NCBI GenBank assembly: GCA_022410635.1
Contig: JAJVDF010000450.1
Coordinates: forward strand, 62,001 to 126,000
Length of the DNA stretch: 64,000 bases
Direction of reading: 5' to 3'
From: Tretioscincus oriximinensis
Lineage: Eukaryota > Chordata > Lepidosauria > Squamata > Gymnophthalmidae
How positions within the stretch are numbered: position 1 is the stretch's first letter; the number at the start of each line of letters is the position of its first letter. Shown here piece by piece: positions 36,078 to 46,447 of the stretch. The notes under the pieces are model-generated. The model searched no databases and was not told the DNA's origin. It saw nothing but the letters and a program-made list of their open reading frames with translations. The translations under genes and the position numbers were made by a program.

Positions 36078-36560
36078 AAAGAATGGTCATGGGACTGGAG
36101 CACCTCCCTTATGAAGTCAGGCAGCAATATTGGCCTGGTGATCTGATTGAAGTGTATAAAATCATGCATGGGATGGATAGGGTGAACAGAGAAAAATTGT
36201 TTTCTCTATCACACAACACTAGAACCAGAGGCACTCCTTGAAACTGATGGGCAGAAGAGTGAGAACAGGCAAAGGAAAGTTTTTTTTCACCCAGAGGTTC
36301 ATCGGCCAGTGGAATTTACCAGTTCCTCCAGAAGAAGTGGTGATAGCTAACAGTCTGGGTAGTTTCAAGAAAGGACTAGACATGTTTATGGACGTCAAAN
36401 GTATAAATGGGTACTAGGATGTCTGTCTGGAGAACAGAATGCATATTTTGCGTTCTTCCTTTCAGACTGTCCAGGTGCAACTTGTGGACCTCTGTATGAG
36501 ACAGAATGCTGGACTAGATGGGCTCCAGCCCAATTCTGCATGGCTGTTCTTATGTTCTTA
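36078..36560 (+). mobile_element. CR1 LINE, 3' fragment
   Basis: Encodes, with a frameshift and stops, the end of CR1 ORF2 (pattern EVYKIMHGMDRVNREK, then TQRF/S-x-G-x-W-N-L-P). It continues through 'gctggactagatgggctccagcccaattctgcatggctg' to the tail TTCTTATG-TTCTTAT. The 8-bp tail repeat is the CR1 hallmark. About 480 bp, 5'-truncated like most CR1 copies. Confidence 0.85.
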
Positions 36561-37050
36561 TTTCATTATTCTTTGATTAAGAATTGGATGCAGTATGAAG
36601 TAATGTGTTTCTGTGCTCACACACAGTAATGCAAATTAATTTAGCTCCTCCCCANGTAACATTCTCGACTTACATTGTTTCAAATTATAAAACAGTTCTA
36701 TTTGTATTTATTAAATTCTCGGCATGGTTTCAGGATTGCAGTAGTGTTCGCTCTTCAGATNCTGACTTAACATGCCCGAATTGTTGATGAATACATGATA
36801 CATTTTTCCCATTGAGAATATAGAGTTAGCAGATCAAAAAACTGGAAAGCAAAACTGGACAGGACTAAAATAATAATAAAAAGCAGGAGTGAAACTTTTA
36901 GATGAAGGACAAAATGTAAAACCCACATTTTTGAGGACAGGTGCAGCAGAAGTATTCTTGAATTCACAAAAACAGTCTGTGAAAAACATAAGAAATGAGT
37001 TTTGGGATAAATGTTAGCCTTGGTCACACACGTTATTAAAATATTCTTCA

Positions 37051-38482
37051 GTACTTGTATATATGCGAATATAAGGTGACCCGGATATAAGACGAGGTAC
37101 CTNATTTTACCACAAAAAAAACCTGGGAAAAGATATTGACCAGAATATAAGATGAGGATGGGAAATGTAGCAACTACTGGTAAATTTCAAAATCAAAATA
37201 GATACCAATAAAATTATATTAGTTAAAGCATCAGTAAGTTAAATGTTTTTGAATATTTATTTCAAAAAACAAAAAACAGTGAACTAGCCCAAATTGTGTT
37301 CAATCCACTTAAACCACTTTTAAACAGAAGAAATATAGCAGAATTGGGGGCTATCCTTGTGGGGAAGAATGGAGGGAAAATTTGGTGAATGCCCTCAAAA
37401 TCAGGCTGCAACATTTAGACCAGTCCCTGAGCCAACTTCCTATAGCAGGAAAAATGTTTCCTGTGTGGTAGTGCAGGCTGGGAGCTATAGTCTGCAGGAG
37501 AGCAAGACCCTGCACAGGCTGGACAGAAGAAGCTGCCTGCTGCTTGGACTAGAGTTCCCAGCATGCCCCGCCACAAGCACAATTGTCAAAAAAATTTCTT
37601 CCATATGGAAATTGTAAGAAGTGCCTTCCTGATGATATGGTCATCCGACTAATCATAAATAAACTATTTGATTTGATTTGATTTGTCATCATGTAAAAGT
37701 AGAACAGAAAAGCAGCAGAAATACAACTGACACCCATAAAGCTGGAAACAAAGATGCTGCCAGAAGATGAAATACTGGAAGCTGGTCTTTTGTTATTGTT
37801 AAACAACCAACCCAACTCAAAAAGAAAAACCAGGAATACAACACACCAGAAAAACAACCACAATTCCCTTAGGAAGCTGCCACAAAAAATCTTAAAAACT
37901 CTTAAAAAATCCCAAACTAAAAATCCATCAGTTATTTAATATGCATATCAATATAAAATGAATATATCATATAAATACGGTATAAGAAACTCCAATATAT
38001 AAAAAGACAATTTGTAGTATCACTACCATTCATACATAAACAGAATGCTTTTAGACCTTGTTTATTTATGACCCTGGCTGTCCTCAATAAAGATTCAGGG
38101 CTGGACCTCAAAATTGAACCCTGCTGTCCACATGCAAGGGTGGACTTTAGCAGGTCCATGGGGCTGCCATTGCCTACACTGACCTGTATGGATGGCCAAG
38201 AACTGTACTGAGATACAGCCCAGAATAAGGCTCAGTGGGGTCAAGACTTCAGTTGATTTTAAGGCCTTTTCCCCATGGAGCTTTATTCTGGACTGGACCT
38301 CAGAATTGGAGTCTGCCATCCACATGCTAATGTAGACTATGGCAGCCTCTGAATGTGAATGGGCAAGCTTGTTCCAGACATTCCTGAAAAAGGAAAGGGG
38401 AGGCTGCGCTGGCTGGGAAAAACAGGAGACCTGCCTGGGGGGGGAGGGGGAGAATAAAGTTTTAACAATCACCCTTGGGTTT
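37051..38482. mobile_element. 1.7-kb palindrome-ended repeat, copy 1 (3'-truncated)
   Basis: Shares about 1.4 kb with 41451-42860: 'tatatgcgaatataaggtgacccggatataagacgagg' at the left, then 'gagttcccagcatgcccc', 'cacccataaagctggaaacaaagat', 'cctgcctggggggggagggggagaataaag'. It stops near 38482, where the other copy continues to its right terminus. Minus-strand frames at 37549-37863 and 42044-42295 encode similar peptides because the DNA is shared; no domain was recognised. Confidence 0.75.
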
Positions 38483-38682
38483 GTCTTCAGCTTCAAGAAT
38501 TGCTTCATTTAGGCTCCTTCAAGAAAATGATATTTTGATTTGTCTTTTACTACCTAGGCAACCGATACCATTCATCCCTATTTTATACAATTATATCATA
38601 CTTTTCCTTAAAATATAATGTAATCTAGGCATAATTTATGTTTTCTAAGGAAAAAAATGTATGAAAAGACATATATATGTCT

Positions 38683-38770
38683 ACGAAAGCCCATGCCACC
38701 TATCTTTCTCCTGTTAGTCTCCAAGTGCAACTAGCCCTCTTGCTGGACTGTCTACTATTTCTCTGAAATC
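38683..38770. repeat. Dispersed repeat family C fragment
   Basis: 'tctacgaaagcccatgccacctatctttctcctgttagtctccaagtgcaactagccctcttgctgga' matches 57862-57925 and, more weakly, 3000-3060. I know this 'cacgaaagcttatgc...ttagtctc' phrase as common in reptile genomes but cannot name the family with confidence. Confidence 0.65.
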
Positions 38771-39559
38771 AATTAAACATCTTTAGTAATTTATAGTACA
38801 AACATAGCAATAAACGTGGTTTACTGAATTTGTTTTTTGGAATAAATAGCATTATTTACATTCGATTTCTTGAAATAAAACTTTTTCAATTACTGTGCAC
38901 TGTATTCTCTTTTCTCAGTTTTTGTTATGTTTCAGTTTTCACTGTGCTTAATAAACAACAAAGCAGACATAAATATGTTAATTAAATATGCATAGAGATC
39001 ATATTTGTGCTGCCTTTGAGAATGGGCCAGATATTTATTCCAAAATACAGCAGTAGACATATTAAAGGGAATTGTTGATACAAAATAACGAGCACTAACT
39101 TTCAACTCGTTTATTGGACTCTTATTATTTTAAAAACTTTAAAACCTATGTGAATTTGGAATAGGCTATTTGAAGAATCACTGACTTCTGGACATAGTTG
39201 TCTGTATTTTAGTTTTTCTTTTTGTTATGTAAGGCAAATAGCTTCTCTTTCTTTTGGTGGAATGGTCTGTTTATTTTTCTTAAGCCTTTTATACAAACTT
39301 TACTGTTTACTCTAAATGTAACTAAATGTTTAGTTACATTGTTTAGTTACATTTTATGGCTCTAATGCTATTAATTATGGTTTTAGGCATAGTTCATTGT
39401 TGATCTTTTAATTTTTTAAACCAACCACAGTATATAGTTGAAGCACATACATTCAGATAATGAAATAAAAAATCACATACAGTGTGAAAGCCTACTTTGA
39501 GTAACAAGCAAATTTAAATTGATAGTATTAAAAGTATAATGTATTAGCTATTTATGTTC

Positions 39560-40020
39560 TTATTGAAGTGTACAAAATCATGCATGGAATGGACAGGGTG
39601 AATAGAGAAAAAATGTTTTCTCTATCACACAACACAAGGACCAGAGGGCATTCGTTAAAACTGTTGGGTAGAAAAGTGAGAACAGACAAAGGAAAGTATT
39701 TCTTCACCCAGAGGGTCATCGGCCTGTGGAATTTACTTCCTGAAGAGGTAGTGGTAGCTAACAGCTTGGATAGTTTCAAGACAGGACTAGACAGGTTTAT
39801 GGACACCAAGGGTATAAATGGATACTAGGATGGATGTGTGGATGTTGCCTCCGGGATGGAGCAACAGGCAGGACTCCTGAAATACCATTTGCAGGTGCAG
39901 ATTTTGCTTTCCTCTGTTAGGACTTCCCAGGTGCATCTGGTGGGCCTCTGTGTGAGACAGAATGCTGGACTAGATGGGCTGTGGCCTGATCCAGTATGGC
40001 TCTTCTTATGTTCTTATGTA
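39560..40020 (+). mobile_element. CR1 LINE, 3' fragment with an open ORF2 C-terminus
   Basis: An 86-codon frame (39568-39828) reads through the CR1 ORF2 C-terminus without a stop, ending in FKTGLDRFMDTKGINGY. About 190 bp of 3' UTR and two TTCTTATG tail units follow, ending at 40020. It is the least decayed CR1 end in the window. Too short to encode reverse transcriptase. Confidence 0.87.
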
Positions 40021-40477
40021 ATCCCAGGGTTCAAGTGTTGTCTCAATCATGAAAGCTTAGTGTATGATTTCGGACAAATCATACCTGTAAGGGAACCTAC
40101 TTCACAGTTGTTGTGAGAATCAAGTCAAGGCGAGGCAACAGTTGTGCACTACTTTCGAATTCTACAGAATGATTNGTTTTCATAGAATATTAAATTCTAA
40201 TATTGTAGTGATTTCAAAAAATAACCTATCAATTTTGAATGTCAGCAATGTTCATGATTATTAGAACAAGGAATACACAGAGTGAAGGAGTAGAAATCTC
40301 AATATATATTGTAAATAATAAAAAAGCATTTGGGAGAGTTCAACATTCCGAGGTATAGCGACCGATGACAGGAACTTTGGCAACTTTTAGAGACCAAAGA
40401 CAGGGTTTGGAACTTCGGCAGCCTTCAAAGACCAGAGTCCTGGGTTATAAACTGACTAAAATCAACACCAACTGGTN

Positions 40478-40618
40478 TTTGATTGAAGAAATGCTGTTTT
40501 TCTTTCCACCTTCACATACTATTTTCCTACTGTTTTAAAGTGTTAATTTTGTTGTGTTGTTTTTACCTGAGATCTTCAGGTGTACTTTTAAATTAATTAA
40601 TTAAATAGAAAAATAAAT
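40478..40618 (+). repeat. LINE-type 3' tail fragment, family B
   Basis: 'gattgaagaaatgctgtttttctttccaccttca' through 'gtgttaattttgttgtgttgtttttacctgagatcttcaggt' to an ATTAATTAAT/AAATAAATA tail that abuts a CR1 internal fragment at 40619. Confidence 0.55.
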
Positions 40619-40718
40619 AAGACAGAAAACAGAGGAAAGTAATAAATGTATAGTTCTCTGGGTGGAAAGGTGTGAGAAGTAAAATACCCCAGGGTTCTGT
40701 ACTAGGACCAGTATTGGG
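40619..40718 (+). mobile_element. CR1 LINE, internal reverse-transcriptase fragment
   Basis: About 100 bp, from 'aagacagaaaacagaggaaagtaataaat' to 'ccccagggttctgtactaggaccagta', aligning with 60418-60512 of the large CR1 copy, the segment before the G-S-V-L-G-P motif. Both ends are truncated. Confidence 0.7.
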
Positions 40719-40857
40719 AGGGAAAGGAAGGAAGGCAGAGAGGAACCAAGGAAAGGAAGATAAAGAATAAAAAATAAAAAAGGAAGGAAAACAAAGAAAG
40801 GAATGACAGAAAGAAGTTGAAAGTGAAAGGGGGATAGGAGGGAGAGAGTGGGTGGAG
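40719..40857 (+). repeat. Purine-rich (GGAA/GAAA)n tract
   Basis: About 140 nt with very few pyrimidines on the + strand, immediately after the CR1 fragment. It is a polypurine/polypyrimidine run that can adopt a triplex; minus-strand frames across it are low-complexity artefacts. Confidence 0.8.
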
Positions 40858-41450
40858 GCATGGATTGGGAGCAAGGGGAGGAGGGGCTACAGACCACTGC
40901 ATTACTGTAAGGTTCCCTCCCTTCCCACCCTCCATTACCCCCTCCCATCCTCCTTTCACTTGGAACAAAGAGACATCATTTTACATANCAGTATGTGAGA
41001 AAGCACTTTCTGCAAAAGCTGCTTTGTGTCAATAATGCTGGCAAATCATTTCCACTGAAAATGAGCCATAGTGGCAACAGATGGCATAAGACGTGACTTT
41101 GCAGCCCAAGAAGTTTTATATTGTCCAAACAGTTTGTCAGCACATGGGCAGCTGCCAAGGGATTTTGAATGGGTAATATTTGCATTTTTGTTCATCATTT
41201 TTCTGCCATGTATTCATGCATACACACAACCATATATCACCTATTTGTTCAATTTTATATTGTACTGTTTCATTTTTTTCTAGGTAAAGTTTTATAGCTG
41301 CTTATTGATGCTTTGCTTAAAGCTGTGAGGAGGATGGAATTGGTGAGATTCATGGAGAAGCTTTAAAGCCATTTTCCTAGGTAAAAGATATTTTTCTAGC
41401 AGTTGGAGAAACAGGTTAAAGAGAAGGAGGGGCTATTGGAGAAGCGGAAA

Positions 41451-43194
41451 TGTACTGTATATAAGGCAACCAGGATATAAGGCAATGTACCTAATTTTAT
41501 CACAAAAAAACCCAAAAACACCTGGGAATGGTTATTGACCTGAATATACGAGGGTGGGAAATGCAGCAACTACTGGATAGATACCAATAAAATTAGATTA
41601 GTTAAAGCATCAGTAGGTTAAATGTTTTTGAATATTTATTTCAAAAAACAGTGTACTAGCTCATATGTGTTCAATCCACTTAAAACACTTTTAAAAAGGA
41701 GAAATATAGCAGAATTGGGGGCTACCCTTGTGGGGAAGAATGAAGGGAAAATTTGGTGAATGCTCTCAGAATCAGACTGCAACATTTAGGCCTCTACAGC
41801 TCAAAAAAGATGGCATTTAAGAGGTAATCTGATGATAGACCAGCCCCTGAGCCAACTTCCTATAGCAGCAAAAATATTTCCTGTGTGACAGTGCAGACTG
41901 GGAGCTGTAGTCTGCAGGACAGCAAGACCATGCACACTCTGGACAGATGAAGCTGCCTGCTGCTTGGACTAGAGTTCCCAGCATGCCCTACTGCAAGCAC
42001 AATAATTCCTATTTCATATTTTTCACATTTTTACTGCTGCCATTCAAGCTTTTAAATAGGTTCTTGTCATCATGAAAAAATAGCACAGAAAAGCAGCAGA
42101 AATACAACTGACACCCATAAAGCTGGAAACAAAGATCCTGTCAGAAGATGAAATACTGGAAGCTGGTCGTTTGTTATTGTTAAACAACCAATCCAACTTA
42201 AAAGAAAAACCAGAAATACAACACACCAGAAAAACAAACATATTTCCCTTAGAAAGCAGCCACAAAAATACTAAAAACTCTTTAAAAAAAACCAAACTAT
42301 AAATCCATCAGTTATTTAATACATATATCAATATAAAATGAACATATCATATAAATATAAGAATCTCCCAATATATAAAAAGACAATTTGTAGTATCATT
42401 ATCATTCATACATAAGCAGACAAAGTTTTTGGACCTTGTTTATTTAAAACCATGGCTGTCCCCAATAAAGATTCATGGCTAGACCTCAGAATTGGACCCT
42501 GCCATCCACATGCAAGTTTGGACTTTTATCAGGTCTATGGGGCTGCCATAGCCTACACTGGCGCATGTGGATGGTCAAGATCTGTACTGTGATACAGCCC
42601 AGAATAAGGCTCAGTGGGGTCAGGACATAAGTTAGTTTTAATGCCCTTTTCCAATTGAGCTTTATTTTGGACTCGACCTCACAATGGGAGCATGCTAGTG
42701 TAGATTATGGCAGCCCCTGCATGTGGATGGCCAAGCTCATTCCAGACATTCCTGAAAAAGGAAAGGGGATTCTGCCCTGGCTGGGAAAAACAGGAGACCT
42801 GCCTGGGGGGGGGAGGGGGAGAATAAAGTTTTAACAATCANCCTTGGGTTTGTCTTCTCCCTCATTGTCTGGGTTGGGCTGGAGGAGAGGGGAGGGGTCA
42901 AGTCAAGGCTGAAAAGAACCTCAAAGAACAGTTCCCTCCCTTCCCAGGAGGCAGCACTGGGAGAATGTGACTGTGGGGTGGAGTCCTTGGTGGAGGAAGA
43001 TTTGTTCTTTCCNTAATCCCTCCTCTCCCCTTCAGCCACATGGAGTTAAGCAGCAGCAGGGAAACAGAAAAAAGAAAGAAGGAGGTTNCTTCCTACAGGC
43101 TGAATGACGAGACACAAATATAAATCAAGGTGGGCTTTTTCAGCATAAAATATGTGCTGAAAAACTCGCTCTATATTCGAGTATATACAGCACC
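41451..43194. mobile_element. 1.7-kb palindrome-ended repeat, copy 2 (both ends present)
   Basis: Left end TGTACTGTATATAAGG and right end TATATACAGCACC pair as inverted repeats (13 bp with about two mismatches), with nearby 'gcaaccaggatataagg' and 'ctatattcgag' motifs also mirrored. 1,744 bp, non-coding, no transposase seen. Flanking duplication not resolved. It contains a 49-bp segment (41790-41838) absent from copy 1 that resembles CR1 ORF2. Confidence 0.7.
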
Positions 43195-44440
43195 TTCTTT
43201 TAGATGAGTATAGATTTTTTTTAAAGTGCTTTTGCTGCATTCAGTAATCATAATAGATGCACTCTTTGTGCTGTTTGATTAAAGGGACTGTTTTATGTCA
43301 GAGAAAACACTTTGGGTTTTTTTTACATTCTAGTGGGACTACATACCTTGATATTTGTCTAAATTTCCAGATTTCAGCATAGGGAGACACACCTATTTAT
43401 ATGGACACGTATACAAAAAGATAGAAAGAACAACTTCTTGGTCCACTATTTTGTACCCTATTAGCATCTCCAGAGAAAAACCATAATCCATTAAGGGCTA
43501 TTATCTTCTTCCCTTGTGTCTTTCTGGGATGGTCTACATATGATTACATCTCACCTCTTCCTTTTGTTTCATAAAGTTTTGACTTCTACTATGTTTGCTG
43601 AATTTCTATGATTAAGATAATAAAATTCTTAGGAGGTACAAAAACCCATGTGAAACATCTTGTTTCTCTCCATGTATAGATGCAAGTGTTTTGTAATTGT
43701 AGATAAATCGAAGCTTGGTAGGGATATAGTATGAGAAAAAATGACAATAATTTTCATTTGAAGAGACTTTGTGTTATAAATGTCTGAATGCTTATTTATA
43801 ATCCGTAGTTGAATATATTTATCATACGTATATAAGTAATTTGGAATACTTCTATAGAGAAAAGGGAATGAAGTAATGAAGTTCAATTATTATTTGGTTT
43901 CAAGTTGAATTAGGAGAGGATTCCAGATACTGATTTGTGGAAAAGAAACAAGAGTTTTGTAAGAAATGTAGAGAAAATTGTTTGCTTTCTACTGAAATTT
44001 TTTTTAGTGTGTGTAGTAATTGAAGGTACGTGCATAAATGTAAAGTAAACCAATAAACCGTCTAAATAATGGATTCATTTTTTTCTCTATTAAAAATTGA
44101 AGCTATTTCACATTAGAAATTAAACAGAGTTGAGTCAGAAGGGTCTGAAATTAAGAATAGGGGTGAAAGTAAGCCTTTGAATTTAAATTAGTTTCATACT
44201 GAATCTTCAGATACAATAGTATCTTAGTGTAATATCCTTATGCTACATGGGTCGTAGCATAAAGCTTTCCTTGCTTCATGCTATGTGATTTGGCTTCTGA
44301 GGTATCACTGACTTAACATAAATGACCTGTTTCTAGTAACAATATCAGTGATTTGCGTCTCCTCTCTGCAGTGCCATTGACTTGCTTTGTTTAACTATAT
44401 CTCATTTTGGAAGTATTACTGGGTTACATTAGCAAACTTG

Positions 44441-44515
44441 AGAATGATTTGGACTTGGCCTTATTCTGTTCCAGAAAGTGGTTTAAGGGGATCTGCTATC
44501 CACTTGCCATTGTCA
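44441..44515. repeat. Dispersed repeat family A, copy 3 (partial)
   Basis: 'gacttggccttattctgttccagaaagtggtttaaggggatctgctatccacttgcc' matches 4999-5063 and 14001-14050. Only one hairpin arm is present. Confidence 0.6.
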
Positions 44516-44650
44516 CCTGAAAAATTCTCATATATATATACTGTATATAAGGAACAGCAAAGCTAAAGCGACTCTCCCAAACTATACAATTAAAAGTAAT
44601 TTAATTGTGAAATCATATTTGCACGATGCAGTATAGTCAAAGATTTAAAT

Positions 44651-45510
44651 CGGGTGGGGAAACAGCCCCCCAAGAGTTTCCTTGCTTTGCCCACAGCAAC
44701 CCTACCCCCTGGAAGTCCTGCCCCAGCTCCCACACTACGTTTTACTCCTGTCCGCCAGCTTAAAGCCTGCGGGAAAGCAACTCACTCACATGCACCAAGT
44801 TGTCATTGCTACGCTCTCCCCTTCGAGTGCTCATACTCAATTGTGCACATTTGCTCTATTTTTGCTGATGTGATTCATGTCTTTTACCATGGACATTTTG
44901 AGCACGCCGCCTGAGAACAAGAATCAGGCAACACACCTCTTCATCTGCAGAGAAAGACCAGAGCCACCTAATAGTTCCCCGTGTCTAAGACAACATGGTC
45001 TGCTGCCTAGAGATCACTTCCCTGTGCCCAAGACAATGGCTGTGCTGTCTGGAGAGCCCTTTTGCCACCGGTCAAATGCTTTGCCTCCTCAATCCCCCTG
45101 GCGCTCCTGCCTTCACCACTAAGGGGAAGGAGAAACTACCACCCTTGGTGCAGAGGGGCAGGAGGTGGCATGGCCAGCAGAGGAATCCATGTACCACATT
45201 CCGCCGCCTCCCCTGCTAGGGAAAAGCAATATGGTTCGGAAAACCCCAACCACTGAGCAGCAGCCAGGAGCCTGTCAGGTGGGCAATGCTGGCGGCCTTT
45301 CCTGCTTAGGGCCTGGCTGGTGGTGGTACCAATCGTCTGCTTTTTTCTCATCTAGCCCTGACCAGCTAGTAGCCAACAAAGCAGGGGCAAAGGAAAATCT
45401 TCCCTTTGGGGGTCAAGGATGGGGCCTGAGAAGGGGGTCGGGCCATGTGGCCCTCAACTGATCTTTCAAATGCCAATGTGGCCCTAAGGCCACAAAAGTC
45501 CCCATCTCTG
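44651..45510. mobile_element. hAT-like transposon, 860 bp, 8-bp TSD ATTTAAAT
   Basis: Flanked by identical octamers ATTTAAAT at 44643-44650 and 45511-45518. The left end CGGGTGGGGAAAC pairs with the reverse-complemented right end CAGAGATGGGGAC, typical of hAT termini. The interior is GC-rich in an AT-rich intron, and near the right end there are repeated 'tgtggccct' blocks. Several 60-100 codon frames run through it on both strands; none shows a hAT dimerisation or zinc-finger motif, so it is probably non-autonomous. Confidence 0.82.
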
Positions 45511-45983
45511 ATTTAAATTAATACTATTCAGATATATGGTACATCTCCAAATAGATTGAAACGTTAAATCAATATAGAAGCGAGGAAATCTCTCCGTTTG
45601 AANCAGTCAAAGAAATAAGTTCTATGCTACCTCAAACTGATAATACCAAATGTATTTGGATCCACCAACGATGTTTCCTTTTGCGGCATGTCTAATCTGC
45701 AATAGCAATTTTCTGACTGGCATATACAATTTATAATTAATTGAATAAAGCAAGTCTTTTATGAACTTATGTAGAGCTGTTTAGAAACAGCTCTAAAAAT
45801 GGACTGTCACAGGCTATATTGAAAGCATTTTTGAGGTGGAAAAATATAGTTTATTATAATCATATTTTCTGCTCTTAACAGTTTATTTCAAAATTAGCAT
45901 TATTTCACAGTTTTGTTCTTGGTTATAGTTGTTGATTATTTTGTCTTCTTTAATGTTCCATGAAATTTTATGGCCAATGTGTT

Positions 45984-46006
45984 TTCCTTAATTAGACTAA
46001 CGTCAG
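45984..46006 (+). other. STXBP5: U12-type branch site and 3' splice site of intron 2
   Basis: TTCCTTAAT (45984-45992) matches the U12 branch consensus TTCCTTRAY in full. The presumed branch A at 45991 lies 15 nt before the exon, inside the usual 10-20 nt window. The intron ends CGTCAG without a polypyrimidine tract, as expected for U12 introns. A closer AG at 45993-45995 is skipped according to reading frame. Confidence 0.92.
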
Positions 46007-46088
46007 TTTTGGTCGGCCAGGTGTCGAATGCTACTGCCAGCATGACAGTGGTGCTGCAGTAATCCAGCTTCAGTTTCTGATCAATGAG
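46007..46088 (+). CDS. STXBP5: STXBP5 coding exon 3
   Basis: 82 nt: one base completes Leu-86, then 27 codons, FGRPGVECYCQHDSGAAV then IQLQFLINE. This is the conserved WD40 blade segment of tomosyn with the CYCQH motif. It ends on a codon boundary before GTTAGT. It sits only 258 bp from exon 4, against a 35.5-kb intron on its other side. Confidence 0.96.
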
Positions 46089-46346
46089 GTTAGTAACTCA
46101 GGATTTGTGTGTGTGTGTCCATGTGTACACAATATAGAGCTATTGTTTGTGTGTTTAAAAATGAATGCAACAATGACAATAAACAGATTGTCATTTTATG
46201 ACAGGACAGTGCAAATGTGCACATCATATTTGAATTTGATTTGAATATGACCCGAGATAGTTGATGTAATCTTTTGAAAATGCTGAAAAATAGTAGTTAT
46301 AATGTTGGTCCAAATTTCCATGTTTTGATTCCTCTTTTGTTTTAAG
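46089..46346 (+). other. STXBP5: STXBP5 intron 3 (258 bp)
   Basis: Short phase-0 GT-AG intron (GTTAGT ... TTTTAAG) with a TG repeat near its 5' end. Nothing else recognised. Confidence 0.92.
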
Positions 46347-46447
46347 GGAGCCCTTGTGAGTGCCTTGGCTGACGATACCCTACATTTATGGAATTTGCGT
46401 CAGAAGAGGCCTGCTATACTGCATTCGCTAAAATTCAACAGAGAACG
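46347..46447 (+). CDS. STXBP5: STXBP5 coding exon 4
   Basis: 101 nt: 33 codons, GALVSALADDTLHLWNLRQK then RPAILHSLKFNRE, plus two bases (CG). TLHLWNLR is a WD40 repeat end with the W-N form of the WD dipeptide. Donor CG-GTAAGT. From memory, human STXBP5 has 'FCRERV' where this has 'FNRERI'; the reptile form is the one I recall for paralogue STXBP5L. Confidence 0.96.

Larger units (their letters stand above)
10483..46006 (+). other. STXBP5: STXBP5 intron 2 (35,524 bp, U12-type)
   Basis: A long phase-2 intron bounded by GTATCCTTT and CGTCAG. It is AT-rich and carries most of the mobile elements listed separately. No additional STXBP5 exon was recognised inside it. Stretches where I see nothing beyond unique-looking AT-rich DNA include 10492-13869, 14116-17219, 20791-22954, 25701-27779, 28041-29114, 31818-33595 and 43195-44440. 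A short variant first exon or a non-coding RNA in the intron cannot be excluded by eye. Confidence 0.9.

Noticed and set aside
44654..45461. Multiple 60-98 codon frames in the GC-rich block of intron 2
   Set aside because: They lie wholly inside a delimited hAT-like insertion, overlap on both strands and show no transposase motif.
45993..46000. The nearer AG (ATTAG, ending at 45995) as the exon 3 acceptor
   Set aside because: It would insert 11 bases before the conserved FGRPG segment and break the frame; CGTCAG at 46001-46006 restores Leu-Phe-Gly-Arg.
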